Numbered from the stretch's first letter, positions 9,049 through 18,725 are shown. The stretch is 64,000 nucleotides of DNA from Mycolicibacterium aurum (GCF_900637195.1 NZ_LR134356.1:2356001-2420000); one strand, 5' to 3'. Made by a program: numbers and translations. The notes: a model not told the origin generated them from the sequence alone.

Positions 9049-10071
9049 TCAGGTTGCGCTGCGTTCGTCGGCGCCCATGGCGTCGAGCACCGCGACGCGG
9101 GTGTCTGCCGACCCCGAAAGGCTGCCTTCGCTGATCCCGCGGCGGAGCAGCCCGCGCAGGTACTCCTGGTCGTAGGCCGCCGCTTCGGTCGAATCGATGA
9201 ACCTCTCCACGACCTCGACGAAGCGGTCAGGGTCGTCGTGGAACGGGAAGTGCCCCGAGCCCTCGAAGATCTCCAGTTGTGAGCCGGGCATCGCGGTGTG
9301 CGCCATCTCGGCGTGGCTGACCGGGATCACCGAGTCGAGACTGCCCCAGATGAGTTGCACCGGAACGGATTGCGTCAGGTAACAGCGGTCGAGCATGGTG
9401 ACCACCTGGCCCCGCCAGTCGACCACAGCCCGCAGTGTGCGCGCGAACGCCGACGAGGCAGTCGGCTCGGGCAGGTCGGCAAGGATCCGCAGCATGTCAG
9501 GGATGTCGCGGCCCACGCCGGTGGAACCCAGGAGGCCACCGCCGATGCGTCCGATCAGCTGCAAGGCCGGCAGCACCAGCGGCAGCCGCAACAATGCCAA
9601 GGCCTCCGTGCCCATCGGCAGCGAGGCCGCGCGCAGCGCGATGTTGACGTCCTTGGTGACACCGCCGGCACCGACGAGGATCAGACGCTCGACCAGCTGC
9701 GGAAACTGGTACGCGAACTGCATCGCCACTCCGCCCCCGAGCGAATGGCCGACGACAGTGACGCTGTCGATGTCGAGGACGCTGAGAAGATCCCGCATGC
9801 CGTTCGCGTACGCGGCCACCGAATAGTCCGCCCGCGGCTTGTCCGACCTGCCGTGGCCGAGAAGATCCGGGGCGATGACGGTGAATCGCTGCGCCAGTTG
9901 TGTCTGGACACTGCTCCAGGTCGTCGAGTTGTCGCCGATGCCGTGGATCAGCAGGATCGCGGGCCCCGACCCGGCCACCCGGAACGCGCGCCGGTAGCCG
10001 TGAATCGTGCAGAACTGCAGGCTCGGGGTGAGCTCCCGCACGGGGCGCAGGTTCGGCTTCCGTTCGCTCAT
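9049..10071 (-). CDS. Alpha/beta hydrolase (Rv2715-like)
   Basis: 340 residues of a classical alpha/beta hydrolase. It shows an oxyanion region ([13 protein letters not shown]), nucleophile elbow [11 protein letters not shown] (Ser ~115), acid WGSLDSVIP and His [11 protein letters not shown]. It resembles meta-cleavage-product hydrolases or lipases; no signal peptide is seen, so it is cytoplasmic. It lies between a PhzF protein and a PAC2 protein, all on the minus strand with short gaps, so probably one operon. The substrate is not known. Confidence 0.85.
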   Translation of the reverse strand: MSERKPNLRPVRELTPSLQFCTIHGYRRAFRVAGSGPAILLIHGIGDNSTTWSSVQTQLAQRFTVIAPDLLGHGRSDKPRADYSVAAYANGMRDLLSVLDIDSVTVVGHSLGGGVAMQFAYQFPQLVERLILVGAGGVTKDVNIALRAASLPMGTEALALLRLPLVLPALQLIGRIGGGLLGSTGVGRDIPDMLRILADLPEPTASSAFARTLRAVVDWRGQVVTMLDRCYLTQSVPVQLIWGSLDSVIPVSHAEMAHTAMPGSQLEIFEGSGHFPFHDDPDRFVEVVERFIDSTEAAAYDQEYLRGLLRRGISEGSLSGSADTRVAVLDAMGADERSAT

Positions 10072-10123
10072 CGCGCGTACCCGGATCTCACGGTCATGTC
10101 GCCCACCTCGTCATCGACGGCTG

Positions 10124-11125
10124 TCAGCCGGTGAAGTCAGGGCCTTCCCGTGGGTCGTCCCCGTCCTTGCGTTTCTTCTCACCGTCCTGTTGAGCGAGGA
10201 ACCGCTCGAATTCGGCGCCGAGCTCGTCACCGCTGGGCAGATCCTCGTCGCGCGCCAGCAGGGACCGGTTCTCCTGTGCGGCAACGAACGCATCGTACTG
10301 GCGCTCGAGGGCCTCCACCACCTGAGCGACCTCGGTACTGGCGGCGACCTGCTCGTTGATCTTGTCGAACACGTCGGCTGCTGCCTGCGACAGACCTGCT
10401 GTGGGAATTTCCAGCGAACCGTTACGCGCCACCTCGGACAGCAGGGTCTCGGCCGCCGGCGGGTAATCCGTCTGGGCCAGGTAGTGCGGGACGTGCACCG
10501 TGAACCCGACCACCTCGTAGCCGTGCTGGGCCATCCGGAACTCCAGCAGGTTGGACACGCTGCCGGGCACCTGTACCTCGCCGACCCAGGGCTGATGGTC
10601 GGTGATCAACTCTTTGTCGTTCGAATGCGCGGTCAGCGTCATCGGGCGGGTGTGCGGCACCGCCATCGGGATGGAGCCCAACCCGATGGCTCGACGCACG
10701 CCGAGCCGCTCGGCCAGCAGCCGCACCGCGGTGATGAACCGCTCCCACCGCAGGTCCGGCTCCAGCCCGGCCAGCAGCAGAAACGGCGTGCCGACGCTGT
10801 CATGCAGGGCGTAGAGATTGAGCTCGGGCTCGTCGTAGTGGGTGAAGTGGTCCGTCTTGAACGTCATCGACGGTCGCCGCGAGCGGTAGTCGAGCAGCTC
10901 GTCGATGGCGAAAGAGGCAACCAGTTCGGTGTCGAGGTTGTCTTTGAGGTGCTGGGCTGCGAGCCGGATGGCATGTCCGGCGTCCGAGAACCCCTCCAGG
11001 GCGTGGATCAGCACCGGACCGCGCCCGTCGGGTGAGGTCAGCTGTGGGCCGGGGAACTCGAGTTCGTACATGCCGGTCTGCTCCGGCTGGTACCGCTGGC
11101 TGTGGTCGTGCTCGTCGTCAGCCAC
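10124..11125 (-). CDS. PAC2 family protein (Rv2714-like)
   Basis: 333 residues. The GTG at 11125 is preferred because GAGGAGG lies eight bases upstream on the coding strand; a longer in-frame extension to 11257 lacks such a site. The body (GPVLIHALEGFSDAGHA, then IGLGSIPMAVPHTRP) is the PAC2 (proteasome assembly chaperone-like) fold found in actinobacteria. The C-terminus is charged and probably helical. The role is unknown. Archaeal and eukaryotic PAC2 proteins chaperone proteasome assembly, and mycobacteria have proteasomes, but no experiment I know of links this subfamily to that process. Confidence 0.85.
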   Translation of the reverse strand: MADDEHDHSQRYQPEQTGMYELEFPGPQLTSPDGRGPVLIHALEGFSDAGHAIRLAAQHLKDNLDTELVASFAIDELLDYRSRRPSMTFKTDHFTHYDEPELNLYALHDSVGTPFLLLAGLEPDLRWERFITAVRLLAERLGVRRAIGLGSIPMAVPHTRPMTLTAHSNDKELITDHQPWVGEVQVPGSVSNLLEFRMAQHGYEVVGFTVHVPHYLAQTDYPPAAETLLSEVARNGSLEIPTAGLSQAAADVFDKINEQVAASTEVAQVVEALERQYDAFVAAQENRSLLARDEDLPSGDELGAEFERFLAQQDGEKKRKDGDDPREGPDFTG

Positions 11126-11335
11126 CTGTTTCGCCTCCTCGCTGCGGAGCGCCTCGACATTGATGTCGAACGCACCGTGAACATCCAGTGTCTCGCACCT
11201 GGGCGGCGCCGCCACCATTGCCTGTGTGGCGTCACCCATTTGTTCGAACGCGCACACCCCGACGTGACATTCCGCGAAGGTGATCCGCGATCTACCCCGC
11301 TCGGTTGCCGCGGAAACGCCCCGGGGGGACCATCG

Positions 11336-12130
11336 GTGGACATGCGGCTCAACGTCCTCGCTCGGCGCTCGCCGATATGGGCGGCGTTGCTGGTGATTCT
11401 CGTCGCGGTGCCGTCGTGCGTCGCGGTGTCGCCATCCCCTCCGGCGGCGCCAGCGCAGATTTTACCGGCCGCACAACCGGTGTCGCCCGACCCCAGGGTC
11501 GGGGCGCTCTTCCCGGGCGGGGGAGACCTGCACCTGTGCAGCGGCGCGGTGTTGGCGTCGTCGTCCGGCGATCTGATCCTGACTGCGGCCCACTGTCTTG
11601 CAGACGGCATCGACATCCGGTTCGTTCCGGGGTTCGACGACGACGACGCCGCTCCGGATGACGGCTGGCAGGTCGACGCGGTCTATCTGGACCCGCGGTG
11701 GATCGACGACCAAGATCCGATGGCCGATTACGCCGTCGCGCGGGTCAGCCGGGCCGACGGAGCCCGGCTGGACTCGGTCGCCGGGGGCGGGCTGCGACTG
11801 GGCAGCTCTCCCGAGCCCGGCGAGGCGGTGACGGTGATCGGCTATCCGGCCGGTCTGGGTGGTCCGGCGGAGTGCCGGGCGCCGGCAGCGTCGCGCCGGG
11901 GCTACCCGGCGCTGCATTGCGATGGTGTGGTCAACGGTTTCTCCGGGGCGCCCTGGATCACCGGGTCGACGGTGTCGGGACTGATCGGCGGGCTCGACGG
12001 CGGAGGGTGCCACGAGGAGGTCTCCTACTCGCCGCCGTTCGACGATGCTCTCGTCGCGCTGGTGTCCCGAGCGCAGGCAGGCGGCCCCGGTGACGAGGCG
12101 CCGGCGGCGTTCGACGACGGTTGTGGCTAG
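11336..12130 (+). CDS. Secreted trypsin-like serine protease, probable lipoprotein
   Basis: 264 residues from the GTG at 11336, which has GGGGGGAC five bases upstream; an ATG two codons later is an alternative. An N-terminal hydrophobic segment ends in AVPSC, a plausible lipobox. The catalytic triad is visible: His in LTAAHCLADG, Asp in MADYAVARV, and Ser in NGFSGAPWI. Cysteines flanking the His and in GGGCHEEV suggest disulfides and an extracellular location. It lies between the PAC2 gene and sthA, where M. tuberculosis has no such gene in my memory, so it looks like a lineage-specific insertion. The substrate is unknown. Confidence 0.8.
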   Translation: MDMRLNVLARRSPIWAALLVILVAVPSCVAVSPSPPAAPAQILPAAQPVSPDPRVGALFPGGGDLHLCSGAVLASSSGDLILTAAHCLADGIDIRFVPGFDDDDAAPDDGWQVDAVYLDPRWIDDQDPMADYAVARVSRADGARLDSVAGGGLRLGSSPEPGEAVTVIGYPAGLGGPAECRAPAASRRGYPALHCDGVVNGFSGAPWITGSTVSGLIGGLDGGGCHEEVSYSPPFDDALVALVSRAQAGGPGDEAPAAFDDGCG

Positions 12131-12142
12131 CCGGGCCGTCGG

Positions 12143-13558
12143 TCAGGACCGGAACTGGCTGAGCGCCCGGAGCTTGTTCATCACGTCCAGCGCGGCGACC
12201 TTGTAGGCCTCCGAGAACGTGGGGTAGTTGAAGACCGCGTCAACCAGGTATTCGATGGTGCCGCCACAACCCATCACGGCCTGGCCGATGTGCACCAACT
12301 CCGTTGCGCTGGTACCGAAGATGTGTACGCCCAGCAGGCGCAGGTCCTCGGTGGACACCAGGAGCTTGAGCATGCCGTAGGAGTCGCCGGCGATCTGGCC
12401 GCGCGCGAGCTCGCGGTAACGGGACACCCCGACCTCGTAGGGGATCGCATTCTTGGTGAGCTCCACTTCGGTGGCGCCGACGTAGGACACCTCGGGGATG
12501 GAGTAGATCCCGATCGGCTGCAGCTCGGTCATGGCGTGGCCGGGCTCCCCGAAAGCGTGGTAGGCGGCCAGCCTGCCCTGGTCCATCGACGTCGCGGCCA
12601 GCGCAGGGAAGCCGATCACATCGCCGACGGCGTAGATGTGGTCGACCTTGGTCTGGTAGTGGTCGCCGACGTCGAGACGGCCGCGGTTGTCGGCTTCCAG
12701 CCCGGCGTTGGCGAGGTCGAGGTGGTCGGTCTGCCCCTGGCGGCCCGCCGAGTACATGACTGTCCCGGCGGGGATCTGCTTGCCACTGGCCAGCGTGGTG
12801 ACCGTGCCGGCGGACCCGACGTCCACGGCGGTGACCTCCTCGCCGAACCGGAACGTCACCGCGAGGTCGCGCAAATGGAACTTCAGCGACTCGATGATCT
12901 CCGGATCACAGAAATCGAGCATGTTGTCCCGTTTCTCGACGACCGTCACCTTGGTGCCGAGCGCGGCGAACATCGAGGCGTACTCGATACCGATGACGCC
13001 GGCACCGACCACCACCATCGACGTGGGCAGGGACTTGAGGTCGAGGATCCCGTCGGAGTCCAGCACCCGGTGCTCGTCGAACTCCACGCCCGTCGGGCGG
13101 GCAGGTTTGGTGCCCGTCGCGATGACGACGTATTCGCCTGTCACCGTGGTGCGTTCGCCGCGGTGCGGCTCCTCGACGAGCACGGTGTGCGGATCGAGGA
13201 AGCGTCCGTGCCCCTCCACCAGGTCGATGCGGTTGCGCATCAACTGCGAGCGGACCACGTCCTGCTCCTTGGTGATGACGTGCGTGGTGCGGGCCAGCAG
13301 GTCGGCGGGGGTGATCTTCTCCTTGACCCGGTAGCTGGCCCCGTAGAGCTCCCGCTGACTCATTCCGGTGAGGTAGACGACGGCCTCGCGCAACGTCTTC
13401 GACGGGATGGTGCCGGTGTTGACGCAGACGCCGCCGAGCATGCGGCCACGTTCCACGACGGCGACCGACTTTCCGAGTTTCGCGGCCGCGATGGCAGCCT
13501 TCTGCCCGCCGGGACCGGAACCGATGACGACAAGGTCGTACTCCAGCATCGAAGCCAT
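12143..13558 (-). CDS. sthA: Soluble pyridine nucleotide transhydrogenase SthA
   Basis: 471-residue flavoprotein of the pyridine nucleotide-disulfide oxidoreductase family. It contains the FAD site ([13 protein letters not shown]), the NAD(P) site ([14 protein letters not shown]), the second FAD motif ([14 protein letters not shown]), and a C-terminal dimerisation domain. The redox-active CxxxxC of lipoamide dehydrogenases is degenerate ([13 protein letters not shown], with only the first Cys), which is diagnostic of SthA. It exchanges hydride between NADPH and NADH in the cytoplasm. It converges with the protease gene (12-bp gap) and lies one gene from ideR, as in M. tuberculosis (Rv2713). 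A shorter start at the MLEYDL codon is possible. Confidence 0.93.
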   Translation of the reverse strand: MASMLEYDLVVIGSGPGGQKAAIAAAKLGKSVAVVERGRMLGGVCVNTGTIPSKTLREAVVYLTGMSQRELYGASYRVKEKITPADLLARTTHVITKEQDVVRSQLMRNRIDLVEGHGRFLDPHTVLVEEPHRGERTTVTGEYVVIATGTKPARPTGVEFDEHRVLDSDGILDLKSLPTSMVVVGAGVIGIEYASMFAALGTKVTVVEKRDNMLDFCDPEIIESLKFHLRDLAVTFRFGEEVTAVDVGSAGTVTTLASGKQIPAGTVMYSAGRQGQTDHLDLANAGLEADNRGRLDVGDHYQTKVDHIYAVGDVIGFPALAATSMDQGRLAAYHAFGEPGHAMTELQPIGIYSIPEVSYVGATEVELTKNAIPYEVGVSRYRELARGQIAGDSYGMLKLLVSTEDLRLLGVHIFGTSATELVHIGQAVMGCGGTIEYLVDAVFNYPTFSEAYKVAALDVMNKLRALSQFRS

Positions 13559-13740
13559 GGCAACAAGGTCTACGCCGGTTACTGCGATCTCGCATGTCGA
13601 CCGACGGCAACAACTGGTGAACAGCTCATCCCCGGGACGGCTCGTGCGCCGTCATCCCCAAACCCGGTTTCGTCCCCAGTTGTGCGGCGCCGCAGCACCA
13701 TCAGAGGTTCGTCGTCGGTCGCTCTTGCCAGGTTTGCGGT

Positions 13741-14787
13741 ATGGCCTCAACACATCACCCCGAATCCTCACTCGACCGTCCCGGCGCCCTGATCGCGGCA
13801 CTGCCGGCCGTGCTCGGCTTCGTCCCGGCGCAATCCCTGGTGCTGGTCACCGTCGCCGACGGCGAGACGGGCGCTGTCCTGCGGTCGGATCTGTCTGACG
13901 CCGGCGAAACGCTTTCTCAGCTCGCGGATCTGGCGTCGCGCTCCGGCGCCGAATCCGTGCTGGCCGTCATCGTCGACGACAAGGGTGCCGGCTGTCCGAT
14001 GTGCGCCGACGAGCACCGCTGGCTGGCGGACTCGTTGGCGGCCGAGCTCGCCGATCGTGGCATCGAGCTGATCGCTACGAACGTCGTGGCCGAGGTCGCC
14101 GCGGGGGCACGGTGGCACTGCGTGGACGGCTGCGGGAATTCGGGGCTCGTGGAGGATCCGACTTCGTCGCCGAGCGCAGTGGCCGCGGTGCTGGACGGCC
14201 GTCGCCTCTACCGGCGGCGGGAAGATCTGGTGCAGGTGGTCGCCACTGCCGACCCGGCACGCACCGCAGCGCTGGAGGTGCGCATCGCGGCGGCTGATGC
14301 GTCGCCGGGCCAGCGGTCGGACGCGCAGGTCCGCGCCGCCATCGAGCATGCGCTCGGGTGTGCCGAACGGCATGGCCGCGGTCAGTCGCCGAGCGATGAG
14401 CAGCTGACGCGACTGGCCCTGGCGCTGACCGACGCGCGGGTCCGGGACACGCTCTATGCGTTGGCAGTGGGGGACAGGGCGGCCGAGGCGGAGGCGTTGT
14501 GGGCCGCGCTGGCACGTTGTCTACCTGCTCGCTGGCGGGTGGAAGCCCTTGTGCTGCTGGCTTTTTCGGCGTACTCCCGCGGCGACGGCCCACTGGCTGG
14601 GATCTCACTCGATGCGGCGCTGCGCTGCGCACCGGAGCACAGAATGGCGGGCATGTTGGACCAGGCGCTGCAGGCGGGAATGCGGCCTGAACAGATCCGC
14701 GAGCTCGCCACGACCGGATATCGACTGGCCCGGCAGCTGGGTGTACGCCTGCCGCCACGCCGGATGTTCGGACGGCGGGCCGGGTAG
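13741..14787 (+). CDS. DUF4192 protein (Rv2712c-like), function unknown
   Basis: 348 residues. The opening (RPGALIAALPAVLGFVPAQSLVLVTV) is the typical DUF4192 start, with conserved patches such as DEHRWLADSLAAEL and a helical, Ala-rich C-terminal half (EALWAALARCLPARW). A Cys pair (GCPMCADEH) and CVDGCGNSG may bind a metal. No signal peptide or membrane helix is seen. It is convergent with ideR, with essentially no gap (1 bp). No function is known for the family. Confidence 0.75.
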   Translation: MASTHHPESSLDRPGALIAALPAVLGFVPAQSLVLVTVADGETGAVLRSDLSDAGETLSQLADLASRSGAESVLAVIVDDKGAGCPMCADEHRWLADSLAAELADRGIELIATNVVAEVAAGARWHCVDGCGNSGLVEDPTSSPSAVAAVLDGRRLYRRREDLVQVVATADPARTAALEVRIAAADASPGQRSDAQVRAAIEHALGCAERHGRGQSPSDEQLTRLALALTDARVRDTLYALAVGDRAAEAEALWAALARCLPARWRVEALVLLAFSAYSRGDGPLAGISLDAALRCAPEHRMAGMLDQALQAGMRPEQIRELATTGYRLARQLGVRLPPRRMFGRRAG

Positions 14788-14788
14788 G

Positions 14789-15481
14789 TCAGACCTTTTC
14801 GACCTTGACGGCGTGTGCCATCTCGTGCGGCAACTCGACCTGCTCATGACCCGGGATGACGATCATGACACCACCGTGGTCGGTGACCTCGACCGTGACG
14901 CGCGCGTTGGGCACCACCCCGGCGTCCTTGAGTCGGGCGATCAGATCGGAATCGCCCTGGACGTGCTCGGTCAGCTGACGGACGACCACCGCGACCGGCA
15001 TCCCCGAGGGAAGCTCGGTGAGGCGCGCCAGGCTCATAGTCTCGTGGGCCAGCTCGTTGCCGACGCCGAGCTCCGACAGGCCCGGAATGGGATTGCCGAA
15101 CGGGGATGTGGTCGGGTTGTTGAGCACCTGCACCAGCCGGCGCTCGACGTCCACGCTCATCACGTGCTCCCAGCGGCAGGCCTCGGCGTGCACTTCCTCC
15201 CACGGCAGACCGATCACATCGACCAGCAGACGTTCGGCGAGGCGGTGCTTACGCATCACCGCAACTGCCAGCGCGCGACCCTTGTCGGTGAGCTCCAGGT
15301 GCCGATCACCGGCGACATGCAGCAGACCGTCACGCTCCATCCGGGACACAGTCTGGCTGACGGTGGGTCCACTCTGGTCGAGACGTTCGGCGATGCGCGC
15401 ACGCAGTGGGATCACGCCCTCTTCTTCGAGGTCGTAGATCGTTCGCAGATACATCTCGGTGGTATCGACAAGATCGTTCAT
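14789..15481 (-). CDS. ideR: Iron-dependent regulator IdeR (DtxR family)
   Basis: 230 residues. The winged helix-turn-helix (AERLDQSGPTVSQTVSRMER) is followed by dimerisation and SH3-like domains. All expected metal ligands are at their known positions: Met10, Cys102, Glu105, His106 (primary site) and His79, Glu83, His98 (ancillary site). With Fe(II) bound it represses siderophore and uptake genes and activates storage genes. It is placed downstream of sigB, as in all mycobacteria. A hairpin terminator lies between sigB and ideR, so ideR probably has its own promoter within the ~125 bp upstream. I saw no IdeR box in the window. Confidence 0.97.
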   Translation of the reverse strand: MNDLVDTTEMYLRTIYDLEEEGVIPLRARIAERLDQSGPTVSQTVSRMERDGLLHVAGDRHLELTDKGRALAVAVMRKHRLAERLLVDVIGLPWEEVHAEACRWEHVMSVDVERRLVQVLNNPTTSPFGNPIPGLSELGVGNELAHETMSLARLTELPSGMPVAVVVRQLTEHVQGDSDLIARLKDAGVVPNARVTVEVTDHGGVMIVIPGHEQVELPHEMAHAVKVEKV

Positions 15482-15583
15482 TGCACACCCTCCGTCTCAG
15501 GTGAGTCTACCGGGCTGCCCGACGCACAGCGGTGCTTCCCGGGGCGACACGGCCCACACCCGGCCAGACGGCCGGAACGCCAG

Positions 15584-15607
15584 AAAACCCGCCGGATGTC
15601 CGGCGGG
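15584..15607 (-). terminator. Rho-independent terminator after sigB
   Basis: Perfect 9-bp stem CCCGCCGGA/TCCGGCGGG with a 2-base nominal loop at 15588-15607. On the minus strand it is followed at once by TTTT (15584-15587). It lies 22 bp downstream of the sigB stop. Such classical hairpin-T terminators are uncommon in mycobacteria, which makes this one noteworthy. Confidence 0.8.
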
Positions 15608-15628
15608 TCTCCTGGGCGTCGTCGTCAC

Positions 15629-16588
15629 TCAGCTGGCATAGGAGCGCAGGCGGTCGGCCCGCTCGCCGTTGCGAAGCTTGGCCATCACCTCACGCTCGAT
15701 CTGGCGCACCCGCTCCCGGGACAGGCCGAACAGCTTGCCGATCTGGTCCAGGGTGCGGGGCTGACCGTCGTCGAGGCCGAACCGCAACCGGATGACCTGC
15801 TGCTCACGCTCGTCGAGCGTGGCCAGCACGTACCGGATGTCGGTGTGCAACAGCTCGGAGATCACCGCGTTCTCGGCGGACATCGCCTCGGCGTCCTCGA
15901 TGAAGTCGCCCAGGGGCGCCTCTTCGTCGCTCCCCACGGGCATGTCGAGGCTCACCGGATCGCGGCTGTGGGACAGCAGGTCGGCGATCTTCTCCGCCGG
16001 GATTCCCGACTCCTCCGCCAGTTCGTCGTCAGTGGCGTCGCGACCGAGATTCTGGTGCATCTCGCGCTTGATGCGCGCGAGCTTGTTCACCTGCTCGACG
16101 AGGTGGACCGGGAGCCGGATGGTGCGACTCTGGTCGGCCATACCGCGGGTGATCGCCTGGCGGATCCACCACGTCGCGTACGTGGAGAACTTGAACCCCT
16201 TGGCGTAGTCGAACTTTTCCATCGCTCGGATCAGGCCGAGGTTGCCCTCCTGGATCAGGTCCAGCAGCGGCATGCCCCGACCGGTGTAGCGCTTGGCCAG
16301 CGACACGACCAGCCTCAGGTTGGCCTCGAGCAGGTGGCGCCGGGCTGCCTCGCCGTCGCGCACGACGGCCGCGAGGTCACGTTTGCGGTTGTCGCCCAGC
16401 CTCTTACGCGTAGCGAGCAGGTGCTGGGCGTAGAGCCCCGCCTCGATGCGCTTGGCGAGTTCCACCTCGTCGGCGGCGGTGAGCAACGCGGTCTTCCCGA
16501 TGCCGTTCAGATAAACGCGCACCAGGTCCGCGGCCGGGCTCTGAGCGTCCAGATCTTGGTCAACGCGAGTGCTGGTGGCATTTGCCAT
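15629..16588 (-). CDS. sigB: RNA polymerase sigma factor SigB
   Basis: 319 residues from an ATG preceded by AGGAGG. It has sigma-70 regions 1.2 ([15 protein letters not shown]), 2 ([35 protein letters not shown]), 3 and 4 ([20 protein letters not shown] region, ending in the helix-turn-helix [17 protein letters not shown]). It lacks the long acidic N-terminus of SigA and is the primary-like stress sigma factor of mycobacteria. A SigE/SigH-type promoter lies just upstream and a terminator follows. It is adjacent to ideR (Rv2710/Rv2711 order). Confidence 0.97.
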   Translation of the reverse strand: MANATSTRVDQDLDAQSPAADLVRVYLNGIGKTALLTAADEVELAKRIEAGLYAQHLLATRKRLGDNRKRDLAAVVRDGEAARRHLLEANLRLVVSLAKRYTGRGMPLLDLIQEGNLGLIRAMEKFDYAKGFKFSTYATWWIRQAITRGMADQSRTIRLPVHLVEQVNKLARIKREMHQNLGRDATDDELAEESGIPAEKIADLLSHSRDPVSLDMPVGSDEEAPLGDFIEDAEAMSAENAVISELLHTDIRYVLATLDEREQQVIRLRFGLDDGQPRTLDQIGKLFGLSRERVRQIEREVMAKLRNGERADRLRSYAS

Positions 16589-16622
16589 GACGGCCTCCTG
16601 ATCGGTCGAACTTTCATGAGCT

Positions 16623-16650
16623 TTAACGCCCTGCGCTGGCAAAGAGTTCC
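16623..16650 (-). promoter_or_regulatory. SigE/SigH-type (ECF) promoter of sigB
   Basis: On the minus strand GGAAC (16650-16646) is followed after 18 bases by GTTAA (16627-16623), 35 nt before the sigB ATG. The mycobacterial SigE/SigH/SigL consensus is GGAAC-N17-19-GTT. Induction of sigB by these extracytoplasmic-stress sigma factors is established in M. tuberculosis. Confidence 0.75.
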
Positions 16651-16734
16651 CAGCCTTGCGGCGGTTCACACCTTCTGAGCTGGGGTTATCGGGGCTCGAC
16701 CTGAGAAAGTGCTGAGAAGAGAGCGAGAAGATAC

Positions 16735-17136
16735 TCAGCGGGGAACGTCGTCGTCGACGACGTACTCGTCCGGTCGCGGCTGCGCAGTGCGCACACCTTC
16801 GATCGCGGGCCGTTCGGCGGTGGGAAACAACGGGATGCGGCGGTTGCCCTGATATCGCCGGGGTTCCTCCGCTCGCCGGGGCGGCCTGTCGTTGGCGATC
16901 AGGACGGCCATCCAGGGCAGAGGGATCGCGATCACGATGATCGCCAACGAGATCAGGCCGTTGTGCCAAATGCCGTAGGCGACCGCGGCCAGGATGAGAG
17001 AAGGCACGCGAAATGACATCAGCGCCAAGTACTTGCGTACGCGCTTGCGGTGCTGTTCCTCGTAGGCGGTGGCAGCCCTGGTGATCAGAACGGGGCGGCC
17101 GTCGTCGTCGAAACTCAGCTCTTGGCCTTGTTTCAT
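16735..17136 (-). CDS. DUF3099 membrane protein (Rv2709-like)
   Basis: 133 residues. After a short polar start ([22 protein letters not shown], conserved in the family) there are two membrane helices ([16 protein letters not shown] and [21 protein letters not shown]) and a cytoplasmic Arg/Pro-rich tail ending in acidic residues. The start is uncertain: ATG at 17136 is in the conserved place but has GGAGG only one base away, while an ATG six codons upstream (17154) would have that sequence inside the gene. Function is unknown; it is always next to sigB in mycobacteria. Confidence 0.75.
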   Translation of the reverse strand: MKQGQELSFDDDGRPVLITRAATAYEEQHRKRVRKYLALMSFRVPSLILAAVAYGIWHNGLISLAIIVIAIPLPWMAVLIANDRPPRRAEEPRRYQGNRRIPLFPTAERPAIEGVRTAQPRPDEYVVDDDVPR

Positions 17137-17213
17137 GCCTCCACTGTTCCACATCCGGGCCGCTGCACACCGGTTGCGTTTCTTACCGAACTATTGCCAG
17201 GCAGAATGGGCCC

Positions 17214-17450
17214 ATGGAAACCCAGACCATCGAACGCACCGACACCGACGAACGCGTCGACGACGGGACGGACAGCGACACCCCGAAGTTCTTCCACTAT
17301 GTGAAGAAGGACAAGATCGCCGAGAGCGCGGTCATGGGCACCCACGTCGTCGCGCTGTGCGGCGAGGTGTTCCCGGTGACGCGGTCGGCCAAGCCGGGGT
17401 CGCCGGTATGCCCCGACTGCAAGCGGATCTACGAGCAGCTCAAGAAGTAG
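17214..17450 (+). CDS. DUF3039 small zinc-binding-like protein (Rv2708c-like)
   Basis: 78 residues. An acidic N-terminus leads into FFHYVKKDKIAESAVMGTHV, a strand with ALCGEVF, and a C-terminal CPDCKRIYEQLKK. Cys in CGE and the CPDC pair suggest a single zinc site. Conserved across actinobacteria, function unknown. The stop overlaps the convergent YihY-family gene by 11 bp. Confidence 0.8.
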   Translation: METQTIERTDTDERVDDGTDSDTPKFFHYVKKDKIAESAVMGTHVVALCGEVFPVTRSAKPGSPVCPDCKRIYEQLKK

Positions 17451-18504
17451 CGGTCTCGCCCTCGGTGGCGGGGCCGTCGGCGACGGCGGCCGAACGTGGG
17501 GGTGCGGCGGGCGCCCCGGACGCCGGGGAGACGTCCGCGGTTGATCCGTCGGCCCTGGTGAAGGACTCGGCCTTGGCTTCCAGCCACCATCGGAACCGTT
17601 TGGCGTGGGTGTTCGGTGCCGGCCACTCCTCTTCGATGGCTGCATTGAGTTCGGCGCCGATCATGATGGCGAAGCCGAGGAAGAACGCGAACAGCAGGAA
17701 CGCAATGGGCGTCGCCAGCGCCCCATACGTGTAGCCCGTGCTGGTGATCCAGGTCAGGTACACCCGCAGGCCCCACGTCGCGGTCAGGAACACCACCGCG
17801 GCCAGCACCGAGCCGCCCAGCAGCCGATGGGACGGCAGGGGCCGGGGCAGCGAGACGCGGTAGAGCACATTGATCGCCACCACCAGCGTCAGCAGGAGCA
17901 CCGGGTAGTACCCGAACCGGAGTACGTGGTCCCAGCTGTCGGGGATGAACTCGGCGATCTTGCGCGGACCGAGCGCCAGGAAGGGTGCGGTCGCGATCGC
18001 ACCGATGAGCATCACGACGTAGAGGCCCAGGGAGAAGAACCGCTGCCGCACGGGGTGACGCAACGGTGTCTGGTCGTGCGCCTCGGTGATGGAATCGACG
18101 AACGCCGAGATGGCCGACGACCCGGCCCACAGCGAGATCACAAAGCCGACCGACACCACCTCGCCCCGGGCGCCCTGGACGATGTCACGGACCGTCGGCT
18201 CGATGATCTCGGCAACCACGTTGGGTGAGAAGAACCGTTCGGTGGTGCTGATCAGCTGGTCCTGGATCGTCGGCAGGGTGTCCGGGCCGAACAGCGGTGC
18301 GATGTAGGCGAGGCTGCCGAGCATCCCGAGCAACAGCGGTGGCAACGACAGCGCGCACCAGAAAGCCGCTTGAGCCGATTCCGAGAAGATCGAATCGTCC
18401 CAACTCTTCGCCAGCGTCCGCACACTGATGTGGCGAATATGGTGACGCGACGTCTTCGGCTTCTGGGGCGCCCCGGATTCCGGCACCTGCGACTGGTCAC
18501 TCAT
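17440..18504 (-). CDS. YihY/BrkB-family inner membrane protein (Rv2707-like)
   Basis: 354 residues with about six membrane helices (e.g. ALSLPPLLLGMLGSLAYIA, FSLGLYVVMLIGAIATAPFL, YGALATPIAFLLFAFFLGFA). It has the YihY family pattern GFVISLWAGSSAISAFVDSI and the C-terminal MIGAELNAAIEEEWPAP. The family was once called RNase BN by mistake; its real function is unknown, possibly transport. The C-terminal ~70 residues are a soluble, low-complexity extension. It converges on the DUF3039 gene with overlapping ends. Confidence 0.8.
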   Translation of the reverse strand: MSDQSQVPESGAPQKPKTSRHHIRHISVRTLAKSWDDSIFSESAQAAFWCALSLPPLLLGMLGSLAYIAPLFGPDTLPTIQDQLISTTERFFSPNVVAEIIEPTVRDIVQGARGEVVSVGFVISLWAGSSAISAFVDSITEAHDQTPLRHPVRQRFFSLGLYVVMLIGAIATAPFLALGPRKIAEFIPDSWDHVLRFGYYPVLLLTLVVAINVLYRVSLPRPLPSHRLLGGSVLAAVVFLTATWGLRVYLTWITSTGYTYGALATPIAFLLFAFFLGFAIMIGAELNAAIEEEWPAPNTHAKRFRWWLEAKAESFTRADGSTADVSPASGAPAAPPRSAAVADGPATEGETATS

Positions 18505-18533
18505 GACCAGTCCAGCATTACCGATTCGCTGGC

Positions 18534-18725
18534 CTAAGGCTGCAGCGGGCTCACTTCCAGCACGGCAGCAAGTTCGACCAGCTTCGCCTCATGCTCGTTG
18601 GCGTGGTGCTGGCAGAACAAGAGAACGGCACCGGAAGGAAGCTTGGCCCGTACTCGGGCCGCGGCGCCACAGCGGTCGCAGCGGTCAGCCTTGGTCAATT
18701 CAGGACTGGTGAGCGTTGCGGTCAT
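18534..18725 (-). CDS. Small DUF7455-like zinc-ribbon protein
   Basis: 63 residues: MTATLTSPELTKADRCDRCGAAARVRAKLPSG, then LLFCQHHANEHEAKLVE. Ligands CDRC and CQHH could form one zinc site. An identical type of small gene occurs near sigA/sigB in mycobacteria (Rv2706c-like region). Function is unknown; it may be a nucleic-acid-associated zinc ribbon. The start has GGAGGTGCC upstream on the coding strand, consistent with translation. Confidence 0.75.
   Translation of the reverse strand: MTATLTSPELTKADRCDRCGAAARVRAKLPSGAVLLFCQHHANEHEAKLVELAAVLEVSPLQP

Noticed and set aside
11242..11249. LexA box near the PAC2/protease intergenic region (GTTCGAAC)
   Set aside because: Only a half site fits; the other arm has at least three mismatches to TCGAAC at the proper spacing.
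12290..13792. 500-codon open frame antisense to sthA
   Set aside because: It mirrors the codon bias of sthA in high-GC DNA, lacks a ribosome-binding site and shows no recognisable domain. Similar long antisense frames occur opposite lexA, BisC, sigA, dxs and the molybdenum hydroxylase.
17440..17450. Overlapping convergent gene ends (also at 380-407, 40442-40449, 43217-43239, 58183-58197) as frameshift or assembly signs
   Set aside because: Both partners keep full family length in each case; short tail overlaps are normal in dense mycobacterial genomes.
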